Assembly (NCBI GenBank): GCA_003230835.1
Contig: QIGT01000494.1
Span: 1 to 43,535, forward strand
Length of the DNA: 43,535 bases
Direction: 5' to 3'
Origin: Gammaproteobacteria bacterium
GTDB lineage: Bacteria > Pseudomonadota > Gammaproteobacteria > Pseudomonadales > Azotimanducaceae
The notes beneath the pieces were generated by a model. It searched no databases. It worked only from the letters and a program-made list of their open reading frames with translations, and was not told the origin of the DNA. The number at the start of each line of letters is the position of its first letter. Position 1 is the first letter of the stretch. Positions 8,822 through 19,925 of the stretch are shown here, in pieces. Both the position numbers and the translations under genes were made by a program.

Positions 8822-10468
8822 TTAAGCGCCTCGTTCAACCACCTTGTTGATGCGCCACTGCTGTGCCACGGACAAGACTGTGTTCACAACCCAATACAGC
8901 ACGAGGCCAGCCGGGAAGAACATGAAGAACACCGACATGATTATGGGCATGAAAGTCATAACCTTCTGCATGGTCGGATCGGGCGAAACCGGGTTGAGCT
9001 TGGTCTGCAAAAACATCGCTCCCGCCATAATCAGTGGCAAAATAAACCACGGATCGCGCGAGGACAAATCGGTTATCCAGCCAAAGAAGGGCGCCTGGCG
9101 CAGCTCGACACTTTCAATAAGTACCCAGTACAACGCCAGAAAGACGGGCATTTGAATCACCAACGGCAAGCAACCTGCAGCCGGATTAATCTTTTCTTTC
9201 TTATACAGCTCCATCATGGCTTTGCTTTGCGCCGGCTTGTCGTCTTTGTAGCGCTCCTGAATTTGCTTCAGACGCGGGGCCACCGTGCGCATTTTAGCCG
9301 TTGAGCGGCCTGCTTTTTCGGCAAGCGGATAAAACAAAAGTTTAATTAGAACTGTTAGCAAAATAATGGCCAGGCCCCAGTTGCCAACGAAACCGTGAAT
9401 GGTTCTTAGCAACCAGAACATAGGCTGCGAAATAATGGTTAGAAAACCGTAGTCGACCGACAATTCCAAACCTTCGGCTGTTTGTTCCATTTGGTCCTGA
9501 AGCTTGGGTCCAACAAATAGTTGCTGCGAATAGCTAACACTGGCACCGCTTGCAACTGTCAGCACTGGCGCTACAGCGCTAATCAACATGGTGGTATCGC
9601 TGGGTGTTCGCGAGGAATACTTTACGGCCTCACCACGCGGGGGAATGGCGGCTGACAAAAAGTGATGTTCAATATTGGCAATCCAGCCATTGGTAGCACT
9701 AAATGCCAGAGGTTCTTTGACCAAATCTTTCAGTGTGTATTTTTCGTAGCTCTCGCCGTCATACAAAATCGAACCAACAAACGAGTAGCTGTCGACGTCG
9801 ACCATCGAGCGCTTGGTACCCGCGGCGTTACCTTTCAACTGGGAATACTGAGCGCCCGACCAGTCCGTGTCACCGATGTTGGTGACGGTTTGCTTGAGTT
9901 CAATGTTGTAACGACCACGTGTAAACACATAGGTCTTGTCGACACTCACCCCGTCGCCTTGCCAGTTCATAGTAACTTCCAGGGTATCGGCACCAGGTTT
10001 TAGCTCGTAGCTTTGCGAAGCGGCGCTATACACAGAATCGTGTGTAGGGGCTTCTCGTCCGGCCGTCGCTAGAAGCCCGGTTTGCAACGCGGTAATACCA
10101 GGTTGTAGCAAAACCATTTTATCTTCTGGCTTGTCTTTACGTTTTGGGTAGTTAACCAGTGTCACTTCGCGAATAGACGCACCGGTAGTGTCTATGTAAA
10201 GGTCGTACACGTCGGTAACGACACGAACTTTTGGTGTGTTGGTATTGGGCTCTTCATCAAGCACCGGTTGAGCAATGCCACCACTTTGAGCGACTACATC
10301 ACCACCCAAAGCAGGTGGAGCAATGGAGTCGGAAACAGACGGTACTGCATTAGTGGGTTGCTCAATGGGAGCTGCCACGGCCTGTGGGCCGTAGTCACGT
10401 TGCCACGCCTGATAGGTGAGCAACCAAATCATGGCAACCGCCATCCAGATCAGAACGCGATTATCCAT
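8822..10468 (-). CDS. yidC: Membrane protein insertase YidC
   Basis: Inserts and folds inner-membrane proteins alone or with SecYEG. The 548 residues have the Gram-negative layout: an N-terminal membrane anchor ([15 protein letters not shown]), a large periplasmic beta domain (about 50-340), and a C-terminal insertase core with five hydrophobic segments including [18 protein letters not shown] start at ATG 10468, with AAGGAG 9 bases upstream; a TTG seven codons earlier has no such support. It overlaps yidD by 8 bp and ends the rpmH-rnpA-yidD-yidC run. Confidence 0.97.
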   Translation of the reverse strand: MDNRVLIWMAVAMIWLLTYQAWQRDYGPQAVAAPIEQPTNAVPSVSDSIAPPALGGDVVAQSGGIAQPVLDEEPNTNTPKVRVVTDVYDLYIDTTGASIREVTLVNYPKRKDKPEDKMVLLQPGITALQTGLLATAGREAPTHDSVYSAASQSYELKPGADTLEVTMNWQGDGVSVDKTYVFTRGRYNIELKQTVTNIGDTDWSGAQYSQLKGNAAGTKRSMVDVDSYSFVGSILYDGESYEKYTLKDLVKEPLAFSATNGWIANIEHHFLSAAIPPRGEAVKYSSRTPSDTTMLISAVAPVLTVASGASVSYSQQLFVGPKLQDQMEQTAEGLELSVDYGFLTIISQPMFWLLRTIHGFVGNWGLAIILLTVLIKLLFYPLAEKAGRSTAKMRTVAPRLKQIQERYKDDKPAQSKAMMELYKKEKINPAAGCLPLVIQMPVFLALYWVLIESVELRQAPFFGWITDLSSRDPWFILPLIMAGAMFLQTKLNPVSPDPTMQKVMTFMPIIMSVFFMFFPAGLVLYWVVNTVLSVAQQWRINKVVERGA

Positions 10469-10739
10469 GGGTCTGCTCTCCTTTAACAAGAGTGTTGTTC
10501 TTTATAGTTATTTGGGTGTTTGGATCCGCTTGTGGCACTAGATCTACGCCGCCCGGGTTTAGTGGATGGCAACGGACAATTCTCTTAAAGCTCATCCAGC
10601 TGCCTTTCGTTGCACCGTGAACTTGTACAGCTTCTACAGCGTAATGAGAACACGCAGGATAAAACCGGCAACGAGGACCAAGCAGGGGGCTAATAATTAC
10701 CTGATACAGTCGAATAAAGCCGACGATTATTTTGCGCAT
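10461..10739 (-). CDS. yidD: Membrane protein insertion efficiency factor YidD
   Basis: The small (92-residue) amphipathic protein assists YidC. The family hallmarks are present: [23 protein letters not shown] with its three conserved cysteines region, then [11 protein letters not shown]. The gene overlaps rnpA by 13 bp upstream and yidC by 8 bp downstream, the usual coupled arrangement. Confidence 0.96.
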   Translation of the reverse strand: MRKIIVGFIRLYQVIISPLLGPRCRFYPACSHYAVEAVQVHGATKGSWMSFKRIVRCHPLNPGGVDLVPQADPNTQITIKNNTLVKGEQTHG

Positions 10740-11107
10740 TGTTGTTGTATCCTAGCCCAGAGTTTGTCCAGACTCTTTAATAGTGTGTCGTTCCCGTGAG
10801 CCGCTGCGCCCTGTTTGGTCATTACGACGAAGTCGAGCCCGGGGTAGTCCGCAGGCAACGTGCGAAAACTTTCGCGAATGAGTCGTTTCAGGCGATTTCT
10901 CGGTACAGCGTCTCCCGCAGCCTTGCGAGATATCGCAAGCCCGAGGCGCGCATAGGGTAGTTGATTAGGAGTTGCGAGTACAATAAATAATTGGTCGCAA
11001 GATCGGTTGTTCTTACGAAAAACACGATCGAACTGCACACCGTTCAGCAATCGTTGCTGGCGGGTGTAGCTATTTGATGCGGTCACGGATTCGGCGGGGA
11101 GGGACAT
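10727..11107 (-). CDS. rnpA: Ribonuclease P protein component
   Basis: Protein subunit that helps the RnpB ribozyme remove the 5' leader of pre-tRNAs. The basic signature [13 protein letters not shown] is present, and the typical N-terminal [11 protein letters not shown] follows the start by 12 residues. I choose ATG 11107 (126 residues). A GTG at 11149 would add 14 residues; neither has a clear ribosome site, so the start is uncertain. Order rpmH-rnpA-yidD-yidC is standard. Confidence 0.95.
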   Translation of the reverse strand: MSLPAESVTASNSYTRQQRLLNGVQFDRVFRKNNRSCDQLFIVLATPNQLPYARLGLAISRKAAGDAVPRNRLKRLIRESFRTLPADYPGLDFVVMTKQGAAAHGNDTLLKSLDKLWARIQQQCAK

Positions 11108-11235
11108 GGGTGTTTGGGAGAGCCGCGTTATTTGGACGCGAATGGTCACAATTTAACGACGTTGTTCGACTGGTTTTGATCGACCATTCGACAAATAACT
11201 CTTCGCGGAACAAAGGCATTAGAGGTACCCTCGAA

Positions 11236-11268
11236 CCTCTGCTCGTCCCGAAGTCGGGAAACCAGAGG
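11236..11268 (-). other. Hairpin between rpmH and rnpA
   Basis: CCTCTG/CAGAGG arms enclose an inner CCCG-AAGT-CGGG stem in the 130-180 bp between rpmH and rnpA. There is no T-run. It may be a processing or attenuation element that lets rpmH be expressed above rnpA. Confidence 0.45.
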
Positions 11269-11288
11269 CTTAAGGTCATGCGAGATTA

Positions 11289-11429
11289 CTAGTGAGAAGG
11301 AGTCAGGCGAACTCGACCGCGGGCGCGACGACGTTTAATCACGGCACGACCAGCTTTTGTGGACATCCGTGAACGGAAGCCGTGGGTGCGGGCTCGTTTG
11401 AGATTACTAGGTTGAAATGTACGTTTCAT
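11289..11429 (-). CDS. rpmH: 50S ribosomal protein L34
   Basis: The 46-residue, highly basic protein begins [19 protein letters not shown] and ends [10 protein letters not shown], which matches L34 over its full length (usual 44-47 residues). It is a component of the large ribosomal subunit. It is transcribed away from dnaA from the 196-bp intergenic region, the classic arrangement. Confidence 0.98.
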   Translation of the reverse strand: MKRTFQPSNLKRARTHGFRSRMSTKAGRAVIKRRRARGRVRLTPSH

Positions 11430-11537
11430 AGGACTGCCAAATAGAAAATATTGCTTTGCGGCACCATCACCGCTTCGAGCCGAAGAAGATTACTCACACA
11501 CGTTACGGGTGTCAATAGGCCAATGGAATCATTTGCC

Positions 11538-11546
11538 TGTGGATAA
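11538..11546 (-). promoter_or_regulatory. DnaA box upstream of dnaA
   Basis: TGTGGATAA is the exact complement of the consensus TTATCCACA. It lies 80 bp before the dnaA start, between rpmH and dnaA, and probably serves DnaA autoregulation or origin function. Confidence 0.8.
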
Positions 11547-11625
11547 ACCCCCAAACAACGGTTAGACTCTCGATTCTCCCCCCTTGGTGGAAAAATAACC
11601 CGAAGATTTTAACCGGGAGACGCGG

Positions 11626-12954
11626 TTGTCGGCCTCACTCTGGAAACGTTGTGTAAAAGAACTCGAAACTGAGTTATCTGAGCAGCAGTTTAATACCTGG
11701 ATTCGTCCTTTACAGGCCGTCGAAGAAAACGGCGTGCTGCGCCTTTTTGCGCCCAACGACTACGTAGTTGATTGGCTCAACGACAATTTCAAAGGCCAAA
11801 TTGCAAAAACCGCTGCGGAACTGTCAGAAAACGCGCTTGACAAGGTCGTCATTCAAGTAGGGAGCCGCCAAGAAGCGGAACCTGTACCGACCAACACCCG
11901 ATCACTGAATCTAACCACCCTGGAGCCCCGTATTGGCTCCAAACTCAACGCTGGCTTCACATTCGACACGTTTGTTGAAGGTAAGAGCAATCAGTTTGCC
12001 AAGGCAGCCGCGTTGCAAGTTGGTGAAAATCCTGGAAAAACATACAATCCACTGTTCGTTTACGGTGGTGTGGGCCTTGGTAAAACCCATCTGATGCAAA
12101 GTGTTGGCAACATGATTGTGCGACGCAACAACTCAGCAAAGGTCGCTTATGTTCACTCAGAACGTTTCGTGGGCGACATGGTTCGTGCACTGCAACATAA
12201 CACCATTAATGAATTCAAACGATCGTACCGCTCTCTTGACGCCCTTCTTATCGACGATATTCAATTTTTCGCCGGTAAAGAACGCAGCCAGGAAGAGTTT
12301 TTTCACACGTTCAACGCGTTGCTTGAGGGTGACCAGCAAGTCATATTGACCTCCGATCGGTATCCCAAAGAAGTCAACGGTCTCGAAGAACGTTTGAAAT
12401 CTCGTTTTGGCTGGGGTCTGACGGTAGCTGTTGAACCACCAGAGCTTGAAACGTCTGTTGCAATTTTGTGCAGCAAAGCGGCACAAGTCGACGTTGAGCT
12501 ACCTGACGACGTAGCCTTTTTTATGGCTAAACTTATTCGTTCAAACGTACGAGAACTCGAAGGAGGTTTACGTCGCGTTATTGCTAACGCCCGTTTTACC
12601 GGTCGACCGATCACTGTTGAGTTTACTAAAGAAGTACTTCGCGACTTAATGGCTTTACAAGACAAACTGGTCACCATCGACAACATCAAACGTACGGTTG
12701 CTGAATACTACAAGATTCGCGTTGCTGACCTTTTGTCGAAGCGCCGCAGTCGTTCAATTACTCGTCCTCGACAAGTGGCCATGTCGTTATCGAAAGAATT
12801 AACTAATCACAGCTTGCCTGAAATTGGTGATGCATTTGGTGGCCGTGACCACACCACTGTGATTCACGCATGTCGTAAAGTAGCTGAACTTCGTGAGACT
12901 GACAGTCGTATTAGAGAAGATTATAAGATCCTGTTGAGAAAGCTAACAGGATGA
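11626..12954 (+). CDS. dnaA: Chromosomal replication initiator DnaA
   Basis: AAA+ protein that binds DnaA boxes and opens the origin. The four domains are recognisable in 442 residues: domain I ([26 protein letters not shown]), a short linker (about 85-108), AAA+ core with Walker A GGVGLGKT at 147-154 and Walker B LLIDDIQF near 207-214, and the C-terminal DNA-binding signature [15 protein letters not shown]. The start is TTG at 11626, supported by GGGAGA about 6 bases upstream and by the usual MSxxLW N-terminus. The linker (domain II) is short, which explains the modest length. Confidence 0.98.
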   Translation: MSASLWKRCVKELETELSEQQFNTWIRPLQAVEENGVLRLFAPNDYVVDWLNDNFKGQIAKTAAELSENALDKVVIQVGSRQEAEPVPTNTRSLNLTTLEPRIGSKLNAGFTFDTFVEGKSNQFAKAAALQVGENPGKTYNPLFVYGGVGLGKTHLMQSVGNMIVRRNNSAKVAYVHSERFVGDMVRALQHNTINEFKRSYRSLDALLIDDIQFFAGKERSQEEFFHTFNALLEGDQQVILTSDRYPKEVNGLEERLKSRFGWGLTVAVEPPELETSVAILCSKAAQVDVELPDDVAFFMAKLIRSNVRELEGGLRRVIANARFTGRPITVEFTKEVLRDLMALQDKLVTIDNIKRTVAEYYKIRVADLLSKRRSRSITRPRQVAMSLSKELTNHSLPEIGDAFGGRDHTTVIHACRKVAELRETDSRIREDYKILLRKLTG

Positions 12955-13158
12955 TGTGGATAACGTGTGTTTAAGATTTAATGAGTTTTTAAGCACTGGT
13001 TATCCCCAGGCAATACCGCGGTAATACTACGCTAAGAACAGCTAAAAACAGGTGTTAAATGCCTGATAGCAAAGTAGTAATCAGAGTTATTAAGGATTTA
13101 GAGCTTCCCTAATAATAGTAATAAAGTATATTAAAAATTAAACAGGAAAGGCACAAAC
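12955..13158 (+). other. Candidate oriC / dnaA-dnaN intergenic region
   Basis: The 204-bp gap has an exact DnaA box (TGTGGATAA, 12955-12963), a one-mismatch box (TTATCCCCA, 12999-13007), and a strongly AT-rich stretch (about 13085-13145) suited to unwinding. The box before dnaA (11538) could belong to the same origin. Two or three boxes is a low count, so the minimal origin may span both intergenic regions. The dnaN promoter must also lie here or within dnaA. Confidence 0.55.
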
Positions 13159-14253
13159 ATGAAGTTCACTGTACCAAGAGAAGTTTTGTTAAAACCTTTA
13201 CAAACCGTTGTTGGGGTTGTTGAGCGTCGCCAAACGATGCCAGTACTTGCAAACTTTTTCTTATCAGTTACCAAAGACAAACTGTCAGTTGTAGCCTCTG
13301 ACCTTGAAGTAGAACTCATGGCTGAATGTGAAGTGACTGTTGACAAGGAAGGTGACATTACTGTTCCTGGTCGTAAGTTTTTGGATATCTGTAAGGCACT
13401 ACCCGACGGCGCCAAAATCACGGTAAGTCTGTCAGGTGAGCGAGTTATTGTTCGAAGCGGTAAAAGCCGTTTTACACTTTCAACATTGCCGGCCGATGAG
13501 TTTCCAATTGTTGAAGGCATTGGTGGACAGCAAACTATCGAGATTGCACAAAGCGATTTGCGCAAGCTGTTGGAGAAAACTCAATTCGCTATGGCTAATC
13601 AGGACGTGCGTTACTACCTGAATGGTTTGTTGCTTGAGTTAGGCGGTAAGCGAATTCGGGCTGTTGCTACTGATGGTCATCGTTTGGCAATGTGCGACGT
13701 CGATCTCGATCACGGAGGTAACGCAGACAAGCAAGTGATTGTCCCGCGTAAAGGTGTTTTGGAGTTATTCAGAATGTTGGCTGAAGGACCTATTCGTTTG
13801 ACCATTGGTGACAATCACATGCGCGCGGAGTTTGACAATACCCGTTTTACTTCGAAACTCATTGATGGTCGTTTTCCTGATTACAAACGTGTAATACCAA
13901 ATAAATCGGATTCTGTAATTAAAACAGAGCGCACAACATTATGTCAGTCGTTACAACGTACAGCTATTCTATCTAACGAGAAATACCGCGGTATTCGTCT
14001 TAATGTTAAAGAGAATGTCATTATAATTCAAGCACATAACCCAGAACAAGAAGAAGCTGAAGAAGAAGTGACGGTGGATTATATCGGGCCTGAAATGGAG
14101 ATTGGCTTTAACGTTAACTACTTGCTTGACGCTCTTGGTGCTATCGACAACGATGATGTCGAAATTCAGGTAACTGATGCTAACAGCAGTTGCATCGTTA
14201 AAGATCCGAAGAAAACAGAGTGCACCTACGTCGTCATGCCCATGCGGCTATAG
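13159..14253 (+). CDS. dnaN: DNA polymerase III beta sliding clamp
   Basis: Ring-shaped homodimer that tethers polymerase III to DNA. The 364 residues match the family length. Start MKFTVPREVLLKPLQ, the RRQTMPVLANFF segment near 23-34 and the C-terminal ending YVVMPMRL are all typical. An AGGAAAG site precedes the ATG. recF follows 27 bp downstream. Confidence 0.98.
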   Translation: MKFTVPREVLLKPLQTVVGVVERRQTMPVLANFFLSVTKDKLSVVASDLEVELMAECEVTVDKEGDITVPGRKFLDICKALPDGAKITVSLSGERVIVRSGKSRFTLSTLPADEFPIVEGIGGQQTIEIAQSDLRKLLEKTQFAMANQDVRYYLNGLLLELGGKRIRAVATDGHRLAMCDVDLDHGGNADKQVIVPRKGVLELFRMLAEGPIRLTIGDNHMRAEFDNTRFTSKLIDGRFPDYKRVIPNKSDSVIKTERTTLCQSLQRTAILSNEKYRGIRLNVKENVIIIQAHNPEQEEAEEEVTVDYIGPEMEIGFNVNYLLDALGAIDNDDVEIQVTDANSSCIVKDPKKTECTYVVMPMRL

Positions 14254-14280
14254 ATACAGGCTTAGACAGGCACCCGTCTC

Positions 14281-15348
14281 ATGGCGGTTACTCAGCTTAA
14301 TATTGAGCGGTTCCGCTGCGTCGATTTGGCGCAGCTGAACTGCAGCCCCACAGAAAACCTCATTATCGGGCGTAATGCGTCTGGCAAAACCACCCTTCTC
14401 GAAACCCTGTTCTTTCTTGGTCACGGACGTTCTTTTCGTGGAACGCCAGCACGTGGCCTGGTTCAGGATAAGACAGACGATTTCATCCTGTTTGCCAAAC
14501 TAACTGAACCAGATGGCCAATTGGGTATACAGGTCGGTAAAGGTGGCGTTACTGTAAAGATCGACGGTTCACGAGCGCACAGTCGCTCCAGTCTTGTTTC
14601 AAGACTACCTGTTCAAGTTATTGAACCCGGGATTCATAAACTCATTGAAGAAGGGCCAGCACAAAGACGAAGCTACCTCGACTGGGGTGTGTTCCACGTG
14701 GAACAACTGTTTTACGCAACATGGCGCCGATATAAAAAAGCGCTAGATCAGCGCAATGCCGGGCTTAGAGATCAACTACCCGCCGATCAAATAGCGTTAT
14801 GGAACGATACGCTGATAGCGGCTGGAGAAGCAGTCAACGAACAACGGATTAGCTATTTGCAAAAACTGACGCCCTTTCTAAACACCGCCGGCCTCGCTTT
14901 GTTTGATGCATCTCTTGAATGTGTGTTCAATCGGGGCTGGCCTGAAGAAGTGTCGTTGGCTGAGGCCATGGCGGCCAATTATCAACGAGACCATAAACTG
15001 GCCCGTACGCATGCTGGGCCCCACCGGGCTGATATACGCGTACGGTTTGATGATCGTCTAGCAAAAGCCCGAGTTTCACGAGGTCAACAGAAGCTTATTG
15101 CGGCGGGGCTGATACTGGCTCAATTAGCTTTGTTCGAGCAAGAACGTGGGAAACCGGCTGTTTTGCTAATAGATGATCCGGCTGCAGAGCTGGACAGGCA
15201 CAGCCTGGCGCGACTGTTAGAGTACGCGCGGTCTATCCCCGCCCAACGGTTCATAACAGCGCTGGAACAGGAGGTAGTGGGCTCTCACGAGAATTCTGCA
15301 GTGTTTCACGTGGAACATGGCAAGGTTTCTCCTGAAGAAAGCGAATGA
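14281..15348 (+). CDS. recF: DNA replication and repair protein RecF
   Basis: SMC-like ATPase that works with RecO and RecR to load RecA at gaps. Seen in 355 residues: Walker A GRNASGKTT (about 30-38), signature SRGQQKLIAAG, and Walker B AVLLIDDPAAELD near the C-terminus. The ATG at 14281 gives the normal N-terminus. Two parS palindromes lie within the reading frame (at 14690 and 15302), so the coding sequence is under double constraint there. Confidence 0.97.
   Translation: MAVTQLNIERFRCVDLAQLNCSPTENLIIGRNASGKTTLLETLFFLGHGRSFRGTPARGLVQDKTDDFILFAKLTEPDGQLGIQVGKGGVTVKIDGSRAHSRSSLVSRLPVQVIEPGIHKLIEEGPAQRRSYLDWGVFHVEQLFYATWRRYKKALDQRNAGLRDQLPADQIALWNDTLIAAGEAVNEQRISYLQKLTPFLNTAGLALFDASLECVFNRGWPEEVSLAEAMAANYQRDHKLARTHAGPHRADIRVRFDDRLAKARVSRGQQKLIAAGLILAQLALFEQERGKPAVLLIDDPAAELDRHSLARLLEYARSIPAQRFITALEQEVVGSHENSAVFHVEHGKVSPEESE
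14690..14705. other. parS site 1 (inside recF)
   Basis: Perfect 16-bp palindrome TGTTCCACGTGGAACA, the form bound by ParB in Pseudomonas and related Gammaproteobacteria. It encodes VFHVEQ within recF. Confidence 0.9.
15302..15317. other. parS site 2 (3' end of recF)
   Basis: TGTTTCACGTGGAACA, one base from a perfect palindrome and within the known ParB-binding consensus. It again encodes VFHVEH in recF. Confidence 0.88.
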
Positions 15349-15370
15349 ATCAGTGGGTATCAGTGGGGTA

Positions 15371-15622
15371 TCAGTGGACAGGCACTCTCGGGGTATCAGT
15401 TCGGTATCAGTGGACAGGCACTCTCGGGGTATCAGTGGACAGGCACTCTCGCGTATCAGGTATCAGTGGACAGGCACTCTCAAGCTTCAGTGGACAGGCA
15501 CTCTCAAAAGCTTATTTGAAACTTTTCCCAATTGAACTTTTTGAAGAGTGTTCCACGTGGAACATTAAAAACATAATGTACCGATGGAAAGGTATTAGAA
15601 GGTATTAGAGGACAGGCACTTT
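15371..15622 (+). repeat. Array of 19-bp direct repeats between recF and gyrB
   Basis: The unit TCAGTGGACAGGCACTCTC occurs exactly at 15371, 15407, 15432, 15463 and 15487, with start-to-start distances of 36, 25, 31 and 24 bp. Spacers often carry GGTATCAG or GGGGTATCAG. A degenerate sixth copy (TTAGAGGACAGGCACTTTT) lies at about 15604-15622. AGTG and CACT within each unit can pair. The irregular spacing and absence of cas genes exclude CRISPR. Confidence 0.9.
15549..15564. other. parS site 3 (recF-gyrB intergenic)
   Basis: Perfect TGTTCCACGTGGAACA palindrome, just downstream of the five exact repeat units. Confidence 0.92.
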
Positions 15623-15702
15623 TTAATGGTTGGCCTGGACCTGGGACTTGCCATTTATTAGGCTTCAATACAAACCTTTCCCTCAAGTCAGCTTTAGTAG
15701 GG

Positions 15703-15718
15703 TGTTCCACGTGGAACA
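15703..15718. other. parS site 4 (recF-gyrB intergenic)
   Basis: Perfect TGTTCCACGTGGAACA palindrome, 245 bp before the gyrB start. Confidence 0.92.
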
Positions 15719-15912
15719 TCGTCACATTATTGCTACCCGGTCTGAGAGAGCACCAGAGCCTGTTGTAGCCCAAATTGACCGTTAACCAATTGCTACTCAA
15801 GTGCATCAGAAGCAAATAAAAAGGGGCTATTTGTGGCTGCCTAAATCTCGGAATTAGCTTTAAATTCGTAGGCTTTACGTGTTTTAAGTGAAGCATGGCA
15901 AGGCTCAAAAAG

Positions 15913-15921
15913 TGGTATAAT
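15913..15921 (+). promoter_or_regulatory. Extended -10 promoter of gyrB
   Basis: TGGTATAAT is a perfect -10 hexamer with the TGN extension. No good -35 is seen, as is common for extended -10 promoters. Transcription would start near 15928, leaving a leader of about 20 nt. Confidence 0.6.
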
Positions 15922-15939
15922 CTCAGGCTTACTTTATAG

Positions 15940-18366
<2,427 letters not shown>

Positions 18367-18540
18367 TTGTTTTTATTAAAGTTTTATAAATAAAAAACAC
18401 CGACCCAATCATGATCACATATGCCCAAATGTGGCCAATTATGGCACTTTTCAAAGGCGCATAAATTTTTGATTTTTGGGCGTATTTCTCGCACTGTAGC
18501 TGTCGCTGGGGATCTACACAGTTACAAAAGGATGCGGTAA

Positions 18541-19839
18541 ATGACGGCCGACAGACTGACGAATTCAAACATTAGGGTTGGAATAGACGCCATGGGCTTC
18601 AGCGGAGCCCAGTGCTATATCAACATGGTCGATTTGGCTACAGCTCGAGGAGTTGACCCTGCAAAATTCATAGTAGGCATTGGTCAAAAACAAATGTCGG
18701 TTGCTACGCCGTGTGAAGACACCGTTAGCATGGCGGCACTTGCCGGGCGTAAAGCACTTGAAGCTTTTGACATCGACCCTTCTGAAATTGGCACTCTGAT
18801 CATCGGTACTGAAACCGGCATTGACCACAGTAAGCCAGCCACCGCCTACGTTCACGAACTGTTAGGTCTTCCATCAAACTGTCGGCAGTTTGAAACCAAA
18901 CACGCGTGCTACGGCGCAACTGCTGCTCTTACCAGCGCAGCCGACTGGATTTCATCGGGTAGGGCGCGAGGTCGCAAAGCACTCATCATTGCATCCGATA
19001 TCGCACGTTACGGTATTAATACGCCAGGCGAACCAACGCAAGGCGCTGGCGCAGTGGCGATGGTTGTGAGTGAAAATCCACGACTCTTTGAACTCGACAT
19101 GCAGTGCGTCGGCGACTACTCGTCTCAGGTTATGGATTTTTGGCGACCACTGTATTCCAAATACGCGTTTGCCGATGGTCACTACTCTATCGAATGTTAC
19201 CTTGAAGCACTGGCGCACTCGTTAAAAGATGCGCAAAGCGTTAGTGAAGACCTGTCACTTTTTAAACCCGAAAATCTCGCGGCTTGTTTCTATCATGTGC
19301 CGTTTGTAAAAATGGCGCGTAAAGCGCACACCTGTTTTCTTGAACAACACATCGATCGAAAACTCGATTTGAAAGACATTACCGATAAAGAAATGTTCAC
19401 CAAGTCTTACGGTGAGCTCACAGCTCCCTGGCTGTCAATTAACGCGCAAGTCGGAAATATTTATACCGGATCTTTGTTTCTATCAATGATTGATTTTGTT
19501 TCACAAAACAATCGTGAACTGGAAAATCGCAACATTAGTATTTTTTCCTACGGAAGCGGCTGTGGGGCCTCTTTCATGTTGGCACGAGTAGTCGAAGGTG
19601 CAATGGATTACGCCCAGGCATTGGATCCTCGTGCTGATTTAGAAAAAAGACGAAAACTAACCATCGAAGAATATGAAAAAATAGTGGCGTTGGCCGAAGA
19701 CATCGACATGAACGATGGACTGGCTCCGGATCCGGCGCGCTGGAGCCTTAAAGGCAATATCTTTTATTTAGGTACTCACAACCACAGCAGACAATACGGA
19801 CCACAAAGCATGCGGGGCCAGCTTCAACGCGCTGGATAG
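18541..19839 (+). CDS. mvaS: Hydroxymethylglutaryl-CoA synthase
   Basis: Condenses acetoacetyl-CoA with acetyl-CoA to HMG-CoA, the first committed step of the mevalonate route. The bacterial-type catalytic residues are in place: Glu91 in GTETGIDHSK, Cys123 in ETKHACYGATAAL, and His252 in FYHVPF, in a 432-residue protein (usual 380-430). AAAGGA lies upstream of the ATG. No other mevalonate genes are nearby. Most Gammaproteobacteria use the MEP route, so this is an uncommon gene here. A PksG-like role in polyketide beta-branching is possible, but no PKS genes are present. Confidence 0.93.
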   Translation: MTADRLTNSNIRVGIDAMGFSGAQCYINMVDLATARGVDPAKFIVGIGQKQMSVATPCEDTVSMAALAGRKALEAFDIDPSEIGTLIIGTETGIDHSKPATAYVHELLGLPSNCRQFETKHACYGATAALTSAADWISSGRARGRKALIIASDIARYGINTPGEPTQGAGAVAMVVSENPRLFELDMQCVGDYSSQVMDFWRPLYSKYAFADGHYSIECYLEALAHSLKDAQSVSEDLSLFKPENLAACFYHVPFVKMARKAHTCFLEQHIDRKLDLKDITDKEMFTKSYGELTAPWLSINAQVGNIYTGSLFLSMIDFVSQNNRELENRNISIFSYGSGCGASFMLARVVEGAMDYAQALDPRADLEKRRKLTIEEYEKIVALAEDIDMNDGLAPDPARWSLKGNIFYLGTHNHSRQYGPQSMRGQLQRAG

Positions 19840-19925
19840 TAAAACCCGTAAAAACATCGATTATTTAACCTTACGCCACCGCGCAACTACTCTCGCATTT
19901 ACCCATACGCAATAAGTCCGAATAA

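Noticed and set aside
15371-15505. CRISPR array
   Set aside because: Unit is 19 bp, spacers are 5-17 bp and consist of repeat fragments, and no cas genes are present.
15317-15608. Overlapping reading frames with repeated peptides across the recF-gyrB repeats
   Set aside because: The repeated peptides arise from the 19-bp DNA repeats read in changing frames because spacings are not multiples of three; there is no ribosome site and no family resemblance.
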